64,000 nt of DNA, from NCBI GenBank assembly GCA_964036665.1, contig OZ038533.1, positions 201,001 through 265,000 of the forward strand, read 5' to 3'. Of the stretch, positions 23,137 through 37,694 are shown piece by piece (the first letter of the stretch is position 1; each line of letters starts with the position of its first letter). Origin of the DNA: Gordius sp. MW1. Taxonomy: Eukaryota; Nematomorpha; Gordioida; Gordea; Gordiidae. Under the pieces are notes generated by a model. That model did not search any database. It was given only the letters and a program-made list of their open reading frames with translations, and was not told where the DNA came from. Both the position numbers and the translations under genes were made by a program.

Positions 23137-25589
23137 CTGTCTAAATTTGTGGATATTCTATAAATTTCTGTCTAAATTTTTTAATATTTCTCTGTTTATC
23201 TATAAATTCCTGTTTAAATTTTTTGATTATTTTTAAATTTTTGTCTAAATTTGTGGATATTCGATAAATTTCTGTCTAAATTTGTGGATATTCTATAAAT
23301 TTCTGTCTAAATTTTTTAATATTTCTCTGTTTATCTATAAATTCCTGTTTAAATTTTTTGATTATTTTTAAATTTTTGTCTAAATTTGTGGATATTCGAT
23401 AAATTTCTGTCTAAATTTGTGGATATTCGATAAATTTTTGTCTAAATTTGTGGATATTGGATAAATTTTTGTCTAAATTTTTTGATTATTTTTAAATTTT
23501 TGTCTAAATTTGTGGATATTCTATAAATTTCTGTCTAAATTTTTATGATTTTTTATAAATTTCTGTCTAAATTTGTAGATATTCTATAAATTTCTGTCTA
23601 AATTTTTTAATATTTCTCTGTTTATCTATAAATTCCTGTCTAAATTTTTTGATTATTTTTAAATTTTTGTCTAAATTTGTGGATATTCGATAAATTTCGT
23701 CTAAATTTGTGGATATTCTTTAAATTTCTGTCTAAATTTTTTAATATTTCTCTGTTTATCTATAAATTCCTGTTTAAATTTTTTGATTATTTTTAAATTT
23801 TTGTCTAAATTTGTGGATATTGGATAAATTTCTGTCTAAATTTGTGGATATTCGATAAATTTTTGTCTAAATTTGTGGATATTGGATAAATTTCTGACTA
23901 AATTTTTATGATTTTTTATAAATTTCTGTCTAAATTTGTGGATATTCTATAAATTTCTGTCTAAATTTTTTAATATTTCTCTGTTTATCTATAAATTCCT
24001 GTCTAAATTTTTTGATTATTTTTAAATTTTTGTCTAAATTTGTGGATATTGGATAAGATTCTGTCTAAATTTGTGGATATTGGATAAATTTTTGTCTAAA
24101 TTTTTTGATTATTTTTAAATTTTTGTCTAAATTTGTGGATATTCTATAAATTTCTGTCTAAATTTTTTTATATTTCTCTGTTTATCTATAAATTCCTGTC
24201 TAAATTTTTTGATTATTTTTAAATTTTTGTCTAAATTTGTGGATATTGGATAAATTTCTGTCTAAATTTGTGGATATTCTATAAATTTCTGTCTAAATTT
24301 GTGGATATTCGATAAATTTCTGTCTACATTTGTGGATATTCGATAAATTTTTGTCTAAATTTTTTGATTATTTTTAAATTTTTGTCTAAATTTGTGGATA
24401 TTCTATAAATTTCTGTCTAAATTTTTTTATATTTCTCTGTTTATCTATAAATTCCTGTCTAAATTTTTTGATTATTTTGAAATTTTTGTCTAAATTTGTG
24501 GATATTCTATAAATTTCTGTCTAAATTTGTGGATATTCGATAAATTTTTGTCTAAATTTTTTGATTATTTTTAAGTTTTTGTCTAAATTTGTGGATATTC
24601 TATAAATTTCTGTCTAAATTTTTTGATTCTTTATAAATTTCTCTCAAAATTTGTGGATATTCGATAAATTTCTTTATTAAATTTTTTAATATTTATCTGT
24701 TTATCTATGAATTTCTGTCTAAATTTTTTGATTATTTTTAAATTTTTGTCTAAATTTGTGGATGTTCGATAAATTTCTGTCTACATTTGTGGATATTCGA
24801 TAAATTTCTGTCTAAATTTGTGGATATTCGATAAATTTTTGTCTAAATTTTTTAATATTTCTCTGTTTATCTATAAATTCCTGTCTAAATTTTTTGATTA
24901 TTTTTAAATTTTTGTCTAAATTTGTGGATATTCTATAAATTTCTGTCTAAATTTTTTAATATTTCTCTGTTTATCTATAAATTCCTGTCTAAATTTTTTG
25001 ATTATTTTTAAATTTTTGTCTAAATTTATGGATATTGGATAAATTTCGTCTAAATTTGTGGATATTCGATAAATTTTTGTCTAAATTTTTTGATTATTTT
25101 TAAATTTTTGTCTAAATTTGTGGATATTCTATAAATTTCTGTCTAAATTTTTTGATTCTTTATAAATTTCTCTCTAAATTTGTGGAGATTCTATAAATTT
25201 CTGTCTAAATTTGTAGATATTAGATAAATTTCTATCTAAATTTTCATGATTTTTTATAAGTTTATGTCCAAATTTGCGGATATTCGATAAATTTCTGTCT
25301 AAATGTTTATGATTTTTTATAAATTTCTGTCTAAATTTGTAGATATTCTATAAATTTCTGTCTAAATTTTTTAATATTTCTCTGTTTATCTATAAATTCC
25401 TGTCTAAATTTTTTGATTATTTTTAAATTTTTGTCTAAATTTGTGGATATTCGATGAATTTCTGTCTAAATTTGTGGATATTCGATAAATTTCTGTCTAA
25501 ATTTGTGGATATTCTATAAATTTCTGTCTAAATTTTTGGATTCTTTATAAATTTCTCTCTAAATTTGTGGATATTCGATAAATTTCTTT
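23137..25589 (+). repeat. A4: forward minisatellite arm
   Basis: This arm is 2453 bp. Its right-hand ~1.0 kb is closely similar to the right ends of A5 and A6, including the GTCCAAATTTGCGGATATTC block and the final TTGGATTCTTTATAAATTTC monomer next to the retrotransposon junction. No gene is seen. Confidence 0.95.
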
Positions 25590-27175
25590 ACGGCAGAAGG
25601 TATTCAACAGGGTGACCCTCTAGGTCCACCTCTGTTTTGTCTTGGGATCAAAAATTTAACCGAATCTCTCTCAAACCAATGTTCATTATCATTAAACGTC
25701 TGGTACCTGGACGACGACACCTTATGCGGCCCTGCGGAAGAAATTTCCAAGGCCATTCTTTTAATCCAACATTATGAAACCTCCCTAAACTTGAGATTGA
25801 ATATCTCTAAATGCGAGATATATCAGTGCCCGGATACCAACAAATTTCCCATTTTTAAGCCCTTTTTAAAAGTGGAATTGATGAGTTTTACTCATCTAGG
25901 CTCTCCAATAGGTGGGCAAATCGTCTTAATAGAATTTTTACATAGCCACTTATCAACCCTTACCTCGAAGATGAATATTCTTAATACCCTCCCCAAACAC
26001 AACGCATATCATTAAAAACTATTTTAATATCTCAAAAATTTAACACTGCTTCCGGTCCTCATCAGCCTTTTTATTGCCCGAGATTTTAAAAAGCTACGAT
26101 AGCTTTATGAAAAATGCTTTAGAAGCAATCCTTAATATCAAATTCAGCACCCTCGTGGCTCCAAGCCTCATTACCTACAAAAGCTGGCGGCTTGGGCATA
26201 CGCCCAGCTACCTCAATTTCGTTAGCTGCGTTTATCTCTTCGTATAAATCCGCCCAAGGTTTGATCGACCGTTTAATCACAACAAATGAGGATCCGTCGT
26301 TTGTAGAAGCCCTAGACGTCTGGTCAGCCAACGTCAACCAAGGGACCCCCTTTCCCATAACCTCTATACAAAAGTATTGGGATGCTGGCCTCGTATCGCG
26401 CTCCGTTTATTACCTCTTATCGAGTTGCGGCGCCCGCCAGCACTTCAACCTTAAATCTTTGGTTTTTGACGGATCGGGTCACGAGTGGCTAGAAGCTTAT
26501 CCTAGCTCACTTTCTGGATTGATGTTGGAGGACCCAGAGCTAGCATACTCCATCGCCCTCAGACTAGGAATTCCCCATTCAAAGGAATATTCCTGCCGCA
26601 ACTGCTCCCAGAGCATAGACATTTATGCAAGGCATCCCCTACACTGCCTTTACAATAAATTTAAATACATAAGGCACGAAAAGGTGAATAGCCTTATCCA
26701 AGCCGCTTTTAAAAAAGCCAACATTCCCTCCGTTTTAGAGCCGTCAGACCCTTCGTTGGAGGGAAGGAGGCGACCAGACGGCTCTACCCTTATCCCTTGG
26801 CATAATGGTCTTCCCCTTAAATCGGATTTCACCTGCATAGACATTTTCGCCCCCTCTAACCAAAACTACAACGCTCTGACCCTCGCCGAACACCGTAAAA
26901 CGGTAAAATACCAGGCCCTCCTACCATCTAATATCTTTACCCCTATCGTTGCCTCGTGTTCTGGGACTTTTGGTCCGGCCGCCATTAAGCTTTTTAAAGA
27001 AATCAGCCGTCGCTGCCCGCCCTCTAAATATTCCACAAATTTTTTACTTAAACAAAAAATTGGTATTTTTATAGCTAAGTACAATTTTAAATCCCTGGCC
27101 GACAGTTGGCCACTTTTACAAGAAATTTATACAGAAATTTATCGAATATCCACAAATTTAGACAGAAATTTATAG
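25590..27175 (+). pseudogene. RT5: type A retrotransposon fragment with altered endonuclease motif
   Basis: It has type A deletions with a TAA at 26013-26015. The endonuclease half is open to 27175, but the conserved Trp of the WD motif is Ser (LKSDFTC instead of LKWDFTC), a change shared only with RT6. The Asp after it is kept. RT5 and RT6 are therefore probably sister copies. Confidence 0.85.
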
Positions 27176-27438
27176 AATATCCACAAATTTAGAGAGAAAT
27201 TTATAAAGAATGAAAAAATTTAAACATAAATTTATAGAATATCCACAAATTTAGACAAAAATTTAAAAATAATCAAAAAATTTAGACAGAAATTTATCGA
27301 ATATCCACAAATTTAGATAGAAATTTATCGAATATCCACAAATTTAGACAAAAATTTAAAAATAATAAAAAAATTTAGACAGAAATTTATAGATAAACAG
27401 AGAAATATTAAAAAATTTAAACAGAAATTTATCGAAAA
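27122..27438 (-). repeat. R5: reverse-oriented minisatellite arm
   Basis: This is a 317-bp arm; it carries one private change (AAATTTAAACAG instead of AAATTTAGACAG) just before the G-run. Confidence 0.9.
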
Positions 27439-28351
27439 GGGGGGGGGGTTTCAAAATTTTCCGTATAATTTAAAAAAAAATTAACCCCCCCCCCTCCCTA
27501 TGCTACTGGGTAAAACATACGTTCAATTTCACATAATTTTTAATTTTATGACAAAGCATTTATTCATTGTTTTTTTAGTTTCCGCCAATGAATCTTAGAA
27601 TTTACAATAGATCATAATTTTGGCCATATTTGTCAAGCAAAGATTTAGTACTTACAACCATGGTTTCAGAGACACATCGGCAAATTTCAACAAAAAATAT
27701 GTAATTCTCTTTATAATCAAAAATTATTAACTTTAAAAAAAAATCTAAATTAAAACAAATAATAGATGGCGGTATAATGAACTTAAAAATAAATTAGATA
27801 CGAAAAATATCTATATATAGCTATCTTCAACATATATATATAGTATATGTATGTATGTATATGTATGTATATGTATGTATATGTATGTATGTGTATGTAT
27901 GTGTATGTATTCTGTATGTACATGTATGTATGTGTATGTATGTGTATGTATGTGTATGTATGTATATGTATGTATGTATGTGGGCGCGGGCCCAATTTTT
28001 TATTCACGGAATCATTCCCATCTAAAACGAAATAAAGCGATAAATACGGTAATCAACTCAATTTAGAGCACAACTACCCCAAAAAACATTCAAAAAATCA
28101 AATTTTGCGATTAATTTTGAAAGAATATTTCGGGAAAACTGACTTGTTCGTAGAGGGTTGTCCAGGTTTAATATTTGTACGGGAATATGAGAAACATCCG
28201 CATAACCATCGATCCCGTTCTTGACTTCCTTGTGCTAAGCACAAACATAATAATAAAAATTTAAAACCATTAGAGAGTCGTAAATCAAAGAAATTGTATT
28301 ATTTTAAATAGAGTATGATTAGACCATCAACTTAGTGTTGTAAAAACGGAT
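27439..28351. repeat. L5: unit linker
   Basis: It has the shortest G-run (10 nt, 27439-27448), a C-run of 10 nt (27485-27494), and TATGCTACTGGG after the C-run, as in L9 and L10, where others have TACGCTACTGGG. No gene is seen. Confidence 0.85.
27832..27981. repeat. TATG/TGTATG microsatellite of L5
   Basis: This is a 150-bp tract with the standard pattern. Confidence 0.95.
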
Positions 28352-31277
28352 CTGTCTAAATTTGTGGATATTCTATAAATTTCTGTCTAAATTTTTTAAT
28401 ATTTCTCTGTTTATCTATAAATTCCTGTTTAAATTTTTTGATTATTTTTAAATTTTTGTCTAAATTTGTGGATATTCGATAAATTTCTGTCTAAATTTGT
28501 GGATATTCGATAAATTTTTGTCTAAATTTGTGGATATTGGATAAATTTTTGTCTAAATTTTTTGATTATTTTTAAATTTTTGTCTAAATTTGTGGATATT
28601 CTATAAATTTCTGTCTAAATTTTTTTATATTTCTCTGTTTATCTATAAATTCCTGTCTAAATTTTTTGATTATTTTTAAATTTTTGTCTAAATTTGTGGA
28701 TATTGGATAAGATTCTGTCTAAATTTGTGGATATTGGATAAATTTTTGTCTAAATTTTTGATTATTTTTAAATTTTGATCTAAATTTGTGGATATTCTAT
28801 AAATTTCTGTCTAAATTTTTTTATATTTCTCTGTTTATCTATAAATTCCTGTCTAAATTTTTTGATTATTTTTAAATTTTTGTCTAAATTTGTGGATATT
28901 GGATAAGATTCTGTCTAAATTTGTGGATATTGGATAAATTTTTGTCTAAATTTTTTGATTATTTTTAAATTTTGATCTAAATTTGTGGATATTCTATAAA
29001 TTTCTGTCTAAATTTTTTGATTCTTTATAAATTTCTCTCTAAATTTGTGGATATTCGATAAATTTCTGTCTAAATTTGTGGATATTCTATAAATTTCTGT
29101 CTAAATTTGTGGATTCGATAAATTTCTGTCTACATTTTTTGATTATTTTTAAATTTTTGTCTAAATTTGTGGATATTCTATAAATTTCTGTCTAAATTTG
29201 TGGATATTCGATAAATTTTTGTCTAAATTTTTTGATTATTTTTAAATTTTTGTCTAAATTTGTGGATATTCGATAAATTTCTGTCTAAATTTGTGGATAT
29301 TCGATAAATTTTTGTCTAAATTTGTGGATATTCTATAAATTTTTGTCTAAATTTGTGGATATTCTATAAATTTCTGTCTAAATTTTTTAATATTTCTCTG
29401 TTTATCTATAAATTCCTGTTTAAATTTTTTGATTATTTTTAAATTTTTGTCTAAATTTGTGGATATTCGATAAATTTCTGTCTAAATTTGTGGATATTCT
29501 ATAAATTTCTGTCTAAATTTTTTAATATTTCTCTGTTTATCTATAAATTCCTGTTTAAATTTTTTGATTATTTTTAAATTTTTGTCTAAATTTGTGGATA
29601 TTGGATAAATTTCTGTCTAAATTTGTGGATATTCGATAAATTTTTGTCTAAATTTGTGGATATTGGATAAATTTCTGACTAAATTTTTATGATTTTTTAT
29701 AAATTTCTGTCTAAATTTGTGGATATTCTATAAATTTCTGTCTAAATTTTTTGATTATTTTTAAATTTTTGTCTAAATTTGTGGATATTCGATAAATTTC
29801 TGTCTAAATTTGTGGATATTCGATAAATTTTTGTCTAAATTTGTGGATATTGGATAAATTTCTGACTAAATTTTTATGATTTTTTATAAATTTCTGTCTA
29901 AATTTGTGGATATTCTATAAATTCCTGTCTAAATTTTTTGATTATTTTTAAATTTTTGTCTAAATTTGTGGATATTCGATAAATTTCTGTCTAAATTTGT
30001 GGATATTCGATAAATTTTTGTCTAAATTTGTGGATATTGGATAAATTTTTGTCTAAATTTTTTGATTATTTTTAAATTTTTGTCTAAATTTGAGGATATT
30101 CTATAAATTTCTGTCTAAATTTTTATGATTTTTTATAAATTTCTGTCTAAATTTGTAGATATTCTATAAATTTCTGTCTAAATTTTTTAATATTTCTCTG
30201 TTTATCTATAAATTCCTGTCTAAATTTTTTGATTATTTTGAAATTTTTGTCTAAATTTGTGGATATTCTATAAATTTCTGTCTAAATTTGTGGATATTCG
30301 ATAAATTTTTGTCTAAATTTTTTGATTATTTTTAAGTTTTTGTCTAAATTTGTGGATATTCTATAAATTTCTGTCTAAATTTTTTGATTCTTTATAAATT
30401 TCTCTCAAAATTTGTGGATATTCGATAAATTTCTTTATTAAATTTTTTAATATTTATCTGTTTATCTATAAATTTCTGTCTAAATTTTTTGATTATTTTT
30501 AAATTTTTGTCTAAATTTGTGGATGTTCGATAAATTTCTGTCTAAATTTGTGGATATTCGATAAATTTCTGTCTACATTTGTGGATATTCGATAAATTTC
30601 TGTCTAAATTTGTGGATATTCTATAAATTTCTGTCTAAATTTTTTAATATTTCTCTGTTTATCTATAAATTCCTGTCTAAATTTTTTGATTATTTTTAAA
30701 TTTTTGTCTAAATTTATGGATATTGGATAAATTTCGTCTAAATTTGTGGATATTCGATAAATTTTTGTCTAAATTTTTTGATTATTTTTAAATTTTTGTC
30801 TAAATTTGTGGATATTCTATAAATTTCTGTCTAAATTTTTTGATTCTTTATAAATTTCTCTCTAAATTTGTGGAGATTCTATAAATTTCTGTCTAAATTT
30901 GTAGATATTAGATAAATTTCTATCTAAATTTTCATGATTTTTTATAAGTTTATGTCCAAATTTGCGGATATTCGATAAATTTCTGTCTAAATGTTTATGA
31001 TTTTTTATAAATTTCTGTCTAAATTTGTAGATATTCTATAAATTTCTGTCTAAATTTTTTAATATTTCTCTGTTTATCTATAAATTCCTGTCTAAATTTT
31101 TTGATTATTTTTAAATTTTTGTCTAAATTTGTGGATATTCGATGAATTTCTGTCTAAATTTGTGGATATTCGATAAATTTCTGTCTAAATTTGTGGATAT
31201 TCTATAAATTTCTGTCTAAATTTTTGGATTCTTTATAAATTTCTCTCTAAATTTGTGGATATTCGATAAATTTCTTT
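28352..31277 (+). repeat. A5: forward minisatellite arm
   Basis: This arm is 2926 bp. It contains shortened monomers lacking 'ATATT' (GTGGATTCGATAAATTTC near 29110), a variant also found in A2, A9 and A10. Its right third matches A4 and A6. No gene is seen. Confidence 0.95.
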
Positions 31278-32863
31278 ACGGCAGAAGGTATTCAACAGGG
31301 TGACCCTCTAGGTCCACCTCTGTTTTGTCTTGGGATCAAAAATTTAACCGAATCTCTCTCAAACCAATGTTCATTATCATTAAACGTCTGGTACCTGGAC
31401 GACGACACCTTATGCGGCCCTGCGGAAGAAATTTCCAAGGCCATTCTTTTAATCCAACATTATGAAACCTCCCTAAACTTGAGATTGAATATCTCTAAAT
31501 GCGAGATATATCAGTGCCCGGATACCAACAAATTTCCCATTTTTAAGCCCTTTTTAAAAGTTGAATTGATGAGTTTTACTCATCTAGGCTCTCCAATAGG
31601 TGGGCAAATCGTCTTAATAGAATTTTTACATAGCCACTTATCAACCCTTACCTCGAAGATGAATATTCTTAATACCCTCCCCAAACACAACGCATATCAT
31701 TAAAAACTATTTTAATATCTCAAAAATTTAACACTGCTTCCGGTCCTCATCAGCCTTTTTATTGCCCGAGATTTTAAAAAGCTACGATAGCTTTATGAAA
31801 AATGCTTTAGAAGCAATCCTTAATATCAAATTCAGCACCCTCGTGGCTCCAAGCCTCATTACCTACAAAAGCTGGCGGCTTGGGCATACGCCCAGCTACC
31901 TCAATTTCGTTAGCTGCGTTTATCTCTTCGTATAAATCCGCCCAAGGTTTGATCGACCGTTTAATCACAACAAATGAGGATCCGTCGTTTGTAGAAGCCC
32001 TAGACGTCTGGTCAGCCAACGTCAACCAAGGGACCCCCTTTCCCATAACCTCTATACAAAAGTATTGGGATGCTGGCCTCGTATCGCGCTCCGTTTATTA
32101 CCTCTTATCGAGTTGCGGCGCCCGCCAGCACTTCAACCTTAAATCTTTGGTTTTTGACGGATCGGGTCACGAGTGGCTAGAAGCTTATCCTAGCTCACTT
32201 TCTGGATTGATGTTGGAGGACCCAGAGCTAGCATACTCCATCGCCCTCAGACTAGGAATTCCCCATTCAAAGGAATATTCCTGCCGCAACTGCTCCCAGA
32301 GCATAGACATTTATGCAAGGCATCCCCTACACTGCCTTTACAATAAATTTAAATACATAAGGCACGAAAAGGTGAATAGCCTTATCCAAGCCGCTTTTAA
32401 AAAAGCCAACATTCCCTCCGTTTTAGAGCCGTCAGACCCTTCGTTGGAGGGAAGGAGGCGACCAGACGGCTCTACCCTTATCCCTTGGCATAATGGTCTT
32501 CCCCTTAAATCGGATTTCACCTGCATAGACATTTTCGCCCCCTCTAACCAAAACTACAACGCTCTGACCCTCGCCGAACACCGTAAAACGGTAAAATACC
32601 AGGCCCTCCTACCATCTAATATCTTTACCCCTATCGTTGCCTCGTGTTCTGGGACTTTTGGTCCGGCCGCCATTAAGCTTTTTAAAGAAATCAGCCGTCG
32701 CTGCCCGCCCTCTAAATATTCCACAAATTTTTTACTTAAACAAAAAATTGGTATTTTTATAGCTAAGTACAATTTTAAATCCCTGGCCGACAGTTGGCCA
32801 CTTTTACAAGAAATTTATACAGAAATTTATCGAATATCCACAAATTTAGACAGAAATTTATAG
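31278..32863 (+). pseudogene. RT6: type A retrotransposon fragment with altered endonuclease motif
   Basis: TAA at 31701-31703 from the 5-bp deletion; the endonuclease half is open to 32863 and carries the same Trp to Ser change as RT5. Motif B (GIQQGDPLGP) and YLDD are intact upstream of the frameshift. Confidence 0.85.
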
Positions 32864-33126
32864 AATATCCACAAATTTAGAGAGAAATTTATAAAGAATG
32901 AAAAAATTTAAACATAAATTTATAGAATATCCACAAATTTAGACAAAAATTTAAAAATAATCAAAAAATTTAGACAGAAATTTATCGAATATCCACAAAT
33001 TTAGATAGAAATTTATCGAATATCCACAAATTTAGACAAAAATTTAAAAATAATAAAAAAATTTAGACAGAAATTTATAGATAAACAGAGAAATATTAAA
33101 AAATTTAGACAGAAATTTATCGAAAA
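32810..33126 (-). repeat. R6: reverse-oriented minisatellite arm
   Basis: This is a 317-bp arm with the standard monomer order. Confidence 0.9.
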
Positions 33127-34046
33127 GGGGGGGGGGGGGGGGGTTTCAAAATTTTCCGTATAATTTAAAAAAAAATTAACCCCCCCCCCTCCCTACGCTA
33201 CTGGGTAAAACATACGTTCAATTTCACATAATTTTTAATTTTATGACAAAGCATTTATTCATTGTTTTTTTAGTTTCCGCCAATGAATCTTAGAATTTAC
33301 AATAGATCATAATTTTGGCCATATTTGTCAAGCAAAGATTTAGTACTTACAACCATGGTTTCAGAGACACATCGGCAAATTTCAACAAAAAATATGTAAT
33401 TCTCTTTATAATCAAAAATTATTAACTTTAAAAAAAAATCTAAATTAAAACAAATAATAGATGGCGGTATAATGAACTTAAAAATAAATTAGATACGAAA
33501 AATATCTATATATAGCTATCTTCAACATATATATATAGTATATGTATGTATGTATATGTATGTATATGTATGTATATGTATGTATGTGTATGTATGTGTA
33601 TGTATTCTGTATGTACATGTATGTATGTGTATGTATGTGTATGTATGTGTATGTATGTATATGTATGTATGTATGTGGGCGCGGGCCCAATTTTTTATTC
33701 ACGGAATCATTCCCATCTAAAACGAAATAAAGCGATAAATACGGTAATCAACTCAATTTAGAGCACAACTACCCCAAAAAACATTCAAAAAATCAAATTT
33801 TGCGATTAATTTTGAAAGAATATTTCGGGAAAACTGACTTGTTCGTAGAGGGTTGTCCAGGTTTAATATTTGTACGGGAATATGAGAAACATCCGCATAA
33901 CCATCGATCCCGTTCTTGACTTCCTTGTGCTAAGCACAAACATAATAATAAAAATTTAAAACCATTAGAGAGTCGTAAATCAAAGAAATTGTATTATTTT
34001 AAATAGAGTATGATTAGACCATCAACTTAGTGTTGTAAAAACGGAT
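33127..34046. repeat. L6: unit linker
   Basis: The G-run is 17 nt (33127-33143) and the C-run 10 nt (33180-33189). Palindrome and GC-rich GGGCGCGGGCCC box are present as in L1. No gene is seen. Confidence 0.85.
33527..33676. repeat. TATG/TGTATG microsatellite of L6
   Basis: This is a 150-bp tract with the standard pattern. Confidence 0.95.
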
Positions 34047-35845
34047 CTGTCTAAATTTGTGGATATTCTATAAATTTCTGTCTAAATTTTTTAATATTTC
34101 TCTGTTTATCTATAAATTCCTGTTTAAATTTTTTGATTATTTTTAAATTTTTGTCTAAATTTGTGGATATTGGATAAATTTCTGTCTAAATTTGTGGATA
34201 TTCGATAAATTTTTGTCTAAATTTGTGGATATTGGATAAATTTTTGTCTAAATTTTTTGATTATTTTTAAATTTTTGTCTAAATTTGTGGATATTCTATA
34301 AATTTCTGTCTAAATTTTTTTATATTTCTCTGTTTATCTATAAATTCCTGTCTAAATTTTTTGATTATTTTTAAATTTTTGTCTAAATTTGTGGATATTG
34401 GATAAGATTCTGTCTAAATTTGTGGATATTGGATAAATTTTTGTCTAAATTTTTTGATTATTTTTAAATTTTGATCTAAATTTGTGGATATTCTATAAAT
34501 TTCTGTCTAAATTTTTTTATATTTCTCTGTTTATCTATAAATTCCTGTCTAAATTTTTTGATTATTTTTAAATTTTTGTCTAAATTTGTGGATATTGGAT
34601 AAGATTCTGTCTAAATTTGTGGATATTGGATAAATTTTTGTCTAAATTTTTTGATTATTTTTAAATTTTGATCTAAATTTGTGGATATTCTATAAATTTC
34701 TGTCTAAATTTTTTTATATTTCTCTGTTTATCTATAAATTCCTGTTTAAATTTTTTGATTATTTTTAAATTTTTGTCTAAATTTGTGGATATTCGATAAA
34801 TTTCTGTCTAAATTTGTGGATATTCTATAAATTTCTGTCTAAATTTTTTAATATTTCTCTGTTTATCTATAAATTCCTGTCTAAATTTTTTGATTATTTT
34901 GAAATTTTTGTCTAAATTTGTGGATATTCTATAAATTTCTGTCTAAATTTGTGGATATTCGATAAATTTTTGTCTAAATTTTTTGATTATTTTTAAGTTT
35001 TTGTCTAAATTTGTGGATATTCTATAAATTTCTGTCTAAATTTTTTGATTCTTTATAAATTTCTCTCAAAATTTGTGGATATTCGATAAATTTCTTTATT
35101 AAAGTTTTTAATATTTCTCTGTTTATCTATAAATTCCTGTCTAAATTTTTTGATTATTTTTAAATTTTTGTCTAAATTTGTGGATATTCTATAAATTTCT
35201 GTCTAAATTTTTTAATATTTCTCTGTTTATCTATAAATTCCTGTCTAAATTTTTTGATTATTTTTAAATTTTTGTCTAAATTTATGGATATTGGATAAAT
35301 TTCGTCTAAATTTGTGGATATTCGATAAATTTTTGTCTAAATTTTTTGATTATTTTTAAATTTTTGTCTAAATTTGTGGATATTCTATAAATTTCTGTCT
35401 AAATTTTTTGATTCTTTATAAATTTCTCTCTAAATTTGTGGAGATTCTATAAATTTCTGTCTAAATTTGTAGATATTAGATAAATTTCTATCTAAATTTT
35501 CATGATTTTTTATAAGTTTATGTCCAAATTTGCGGATATTCGATAAATTTCTGTCTAAATGTTTATGATTTTTTATAAATTTCTGTCTAAATTTGTAGAT
35601 ATTCTATAAATTTCTGTCTAAATTTTTTAATATTTCTCTGTTTATCTATAAATTCCTGTCTAAATTTTTTGATTATTTTTAAATTTTTGTCTAAATTTGT
35701 GGATATTCGATGAATTTCTGTCTAAATTTGTGGATATTCGATAAATTTCTGTCTAAATTTGTGGATATTCTATAAATTTCTGTCTAAATTTTTGGATTCT
35801 TTATAAATTTCTCTCTAAATTTGTGGATATTCGATAAATTTCTTT
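34047..35845 (+). repeat. A6: shortest forward minisatellite arm
   Basis: At 1799 bp this is the shortest forward arm and it defines the shortest unit (4568 bp). Near 35090 a CTTTATTAAAGTTTTTAATA monomer passes straight into a 42-bp variant, consistent with an internal deletion relative to A4 and A5. No gene is seen. Confidence 0.95.
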
Positions 35846-37431
35846 ACGGCAGAAGGTATTCAACAGGGTGACCCTCTAGGTCCACCTCTGTTTTGTCTTG
35901 GGATCAAAAATTTAACCGAATCTCTCTCAAACCAATGTTCATTATCATTAAACGTCTGGTACCTGGACGACGACACCTTATGCGGCCCTGCGGAAGAAAT
36001 TTCCAAGGCCATTCTTTTAATCCAACATTATGAAACCTCCCTAAACTTGAGATTGAATATCTCTAAATGCGAGATATATCAGTGCCCGGATACCAACAAA
36101 TTTCCCATTTTTAAGCCCTTTTTAAAAGTTGAATTGATGAGTTTTACTCATCTAGGCTCTCCAATAGGTGGGCAAATCGTCTTAATAGAATTTTTACATA
36201 GCCACTTATCAACCCTTACCTCGAAGATGAATATTCTTAATACCCTCCCCAAACACAACGCATATCATTAAAAACTATTTTAATATCTCAAAAATTTAAC
36301 ACTGCTTCCGGTCCTCATCAGCCTTTTTATTGCCCGAGATTTTAAAAAGCTACGATAGCTTTATGAAAAATGCTTTAGAAGCAATCCTTAATATCAAATT
36401 CAGCACCCTCGTGGCTCCAAGCCTCATTACCTACAAAAGCTGGCGGCTTGGGCATACGCCCAGCTACCTCAATTTCGTTAGCTGCGTTTATCTCTTCGTA
36501 TAAATCCGCCCAAGGTTTGATCGACCGTTTAATCACAACAAATGAGGATCCGTCGTTTGTAGAAGCCCTAGACGTCTGGTCAGCCAACGTCAACCAAGGG
36601 ACCCCCTTTCCCATAACCTCTATACAAAAGTATTGGGATGCTGGCCTCGTATCGCGCTCCGTTTATTACCTCTTATCGAGTTGCGGCGCCCGCCAGCACT
36701 TCAACCTTAAATCTTTGGTTTTTGACGGATCGGGTCACGAGTGGCTAGAAGCTTATCCTAGCTCACTTTCTGGATTGATGTTGGAGGACCCAGAGCTAGC
36801 ATACTCCATCGCCCTCAGACTAGGAATTCCCCATTCAAAGGAATATTCCTGCCGCAACTGCTCCCAGAGCATAGACATTTATGCAAGGCATCCCCTACAC
36901 TGCCTTTACAATAAATTTAAATACATAAGGCACGAAAAGGTGAATAGCCTTATCCAAGCCGCTTTTAAAAAAGCCAACATTCCCTCCGTTTTAGAGCCGT
37001 CAGACCCTTCGTTGGAGGGAAGGAGGCGACCAGACGGCTCTACCCTTATCCCTTGGCATAATGGTCTTCCCCTTAAATGGGATTTCACCTGCATAGACAT
37101 TTTCGCCCCCTCTAACCAAAACTACAACGCTCTGACCCTCGCCGAACACCGTAAAACGGTAAAATACCAGGCCCTCCTACCATCTAATATCTTTACCCCT
37201 ATCGTTGCCTCGTGTTCTGGGACTTTTGGTCCGGCCGCCATTAAGCTTTTTAAAGAAATCAGCCGTCGCTGCCCGCCCTCTAAATATTCCACAAATTTTT
37301 TACTTAAACAAAAAATTGGTATTTTTATAGCTAAGTACAATTTTAAATCCCTGGCCGACAGTTGGCCACTTTTACAAGAAATTTATACAGAAATTTATCG
37401 AATATCCACAAATTTAGACAGAAATTTATAG
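35846..37431 (+). pseudogene. RT7: type A retrotransposon fragment
   Basis: TAA at 36269-36271 from the 5-bp deletion; the endonuclease half is open to 37431 with intact CCHC, RPDG and WD motifs and His in PWHNG. Its linker downstream is the one interrupted by the full-length retrotransposon. Confidence 0.85.
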
Positions 37432-37694
37432 AATATCCACAAATTTAGAGAGAAATTTATAAAGAATGAAAAAATTTAAACATAAATTTATAGAATATCC
37501 ACAAATTTAGACAAAAATTTAAAAATAATCAAAAAATTTAGACAGAAATTTATCGAATATCCACAAATTTAGATAGAAATTTATCGAATATCCACAAATT
37601 TAGACAAAAATTTAAAAATAATAAAAAAATTTAGACAGAAATTTATAGATAAACAGAGAAATATTAAAAAATTTAGACAGAAATTTATCGAAAA
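37378..37694 (-). repeat. R7: reverse-oriented minisatellite arm
   Basis: This is a 317-bp arm with the standard monomer order. Confidence 0.9.
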
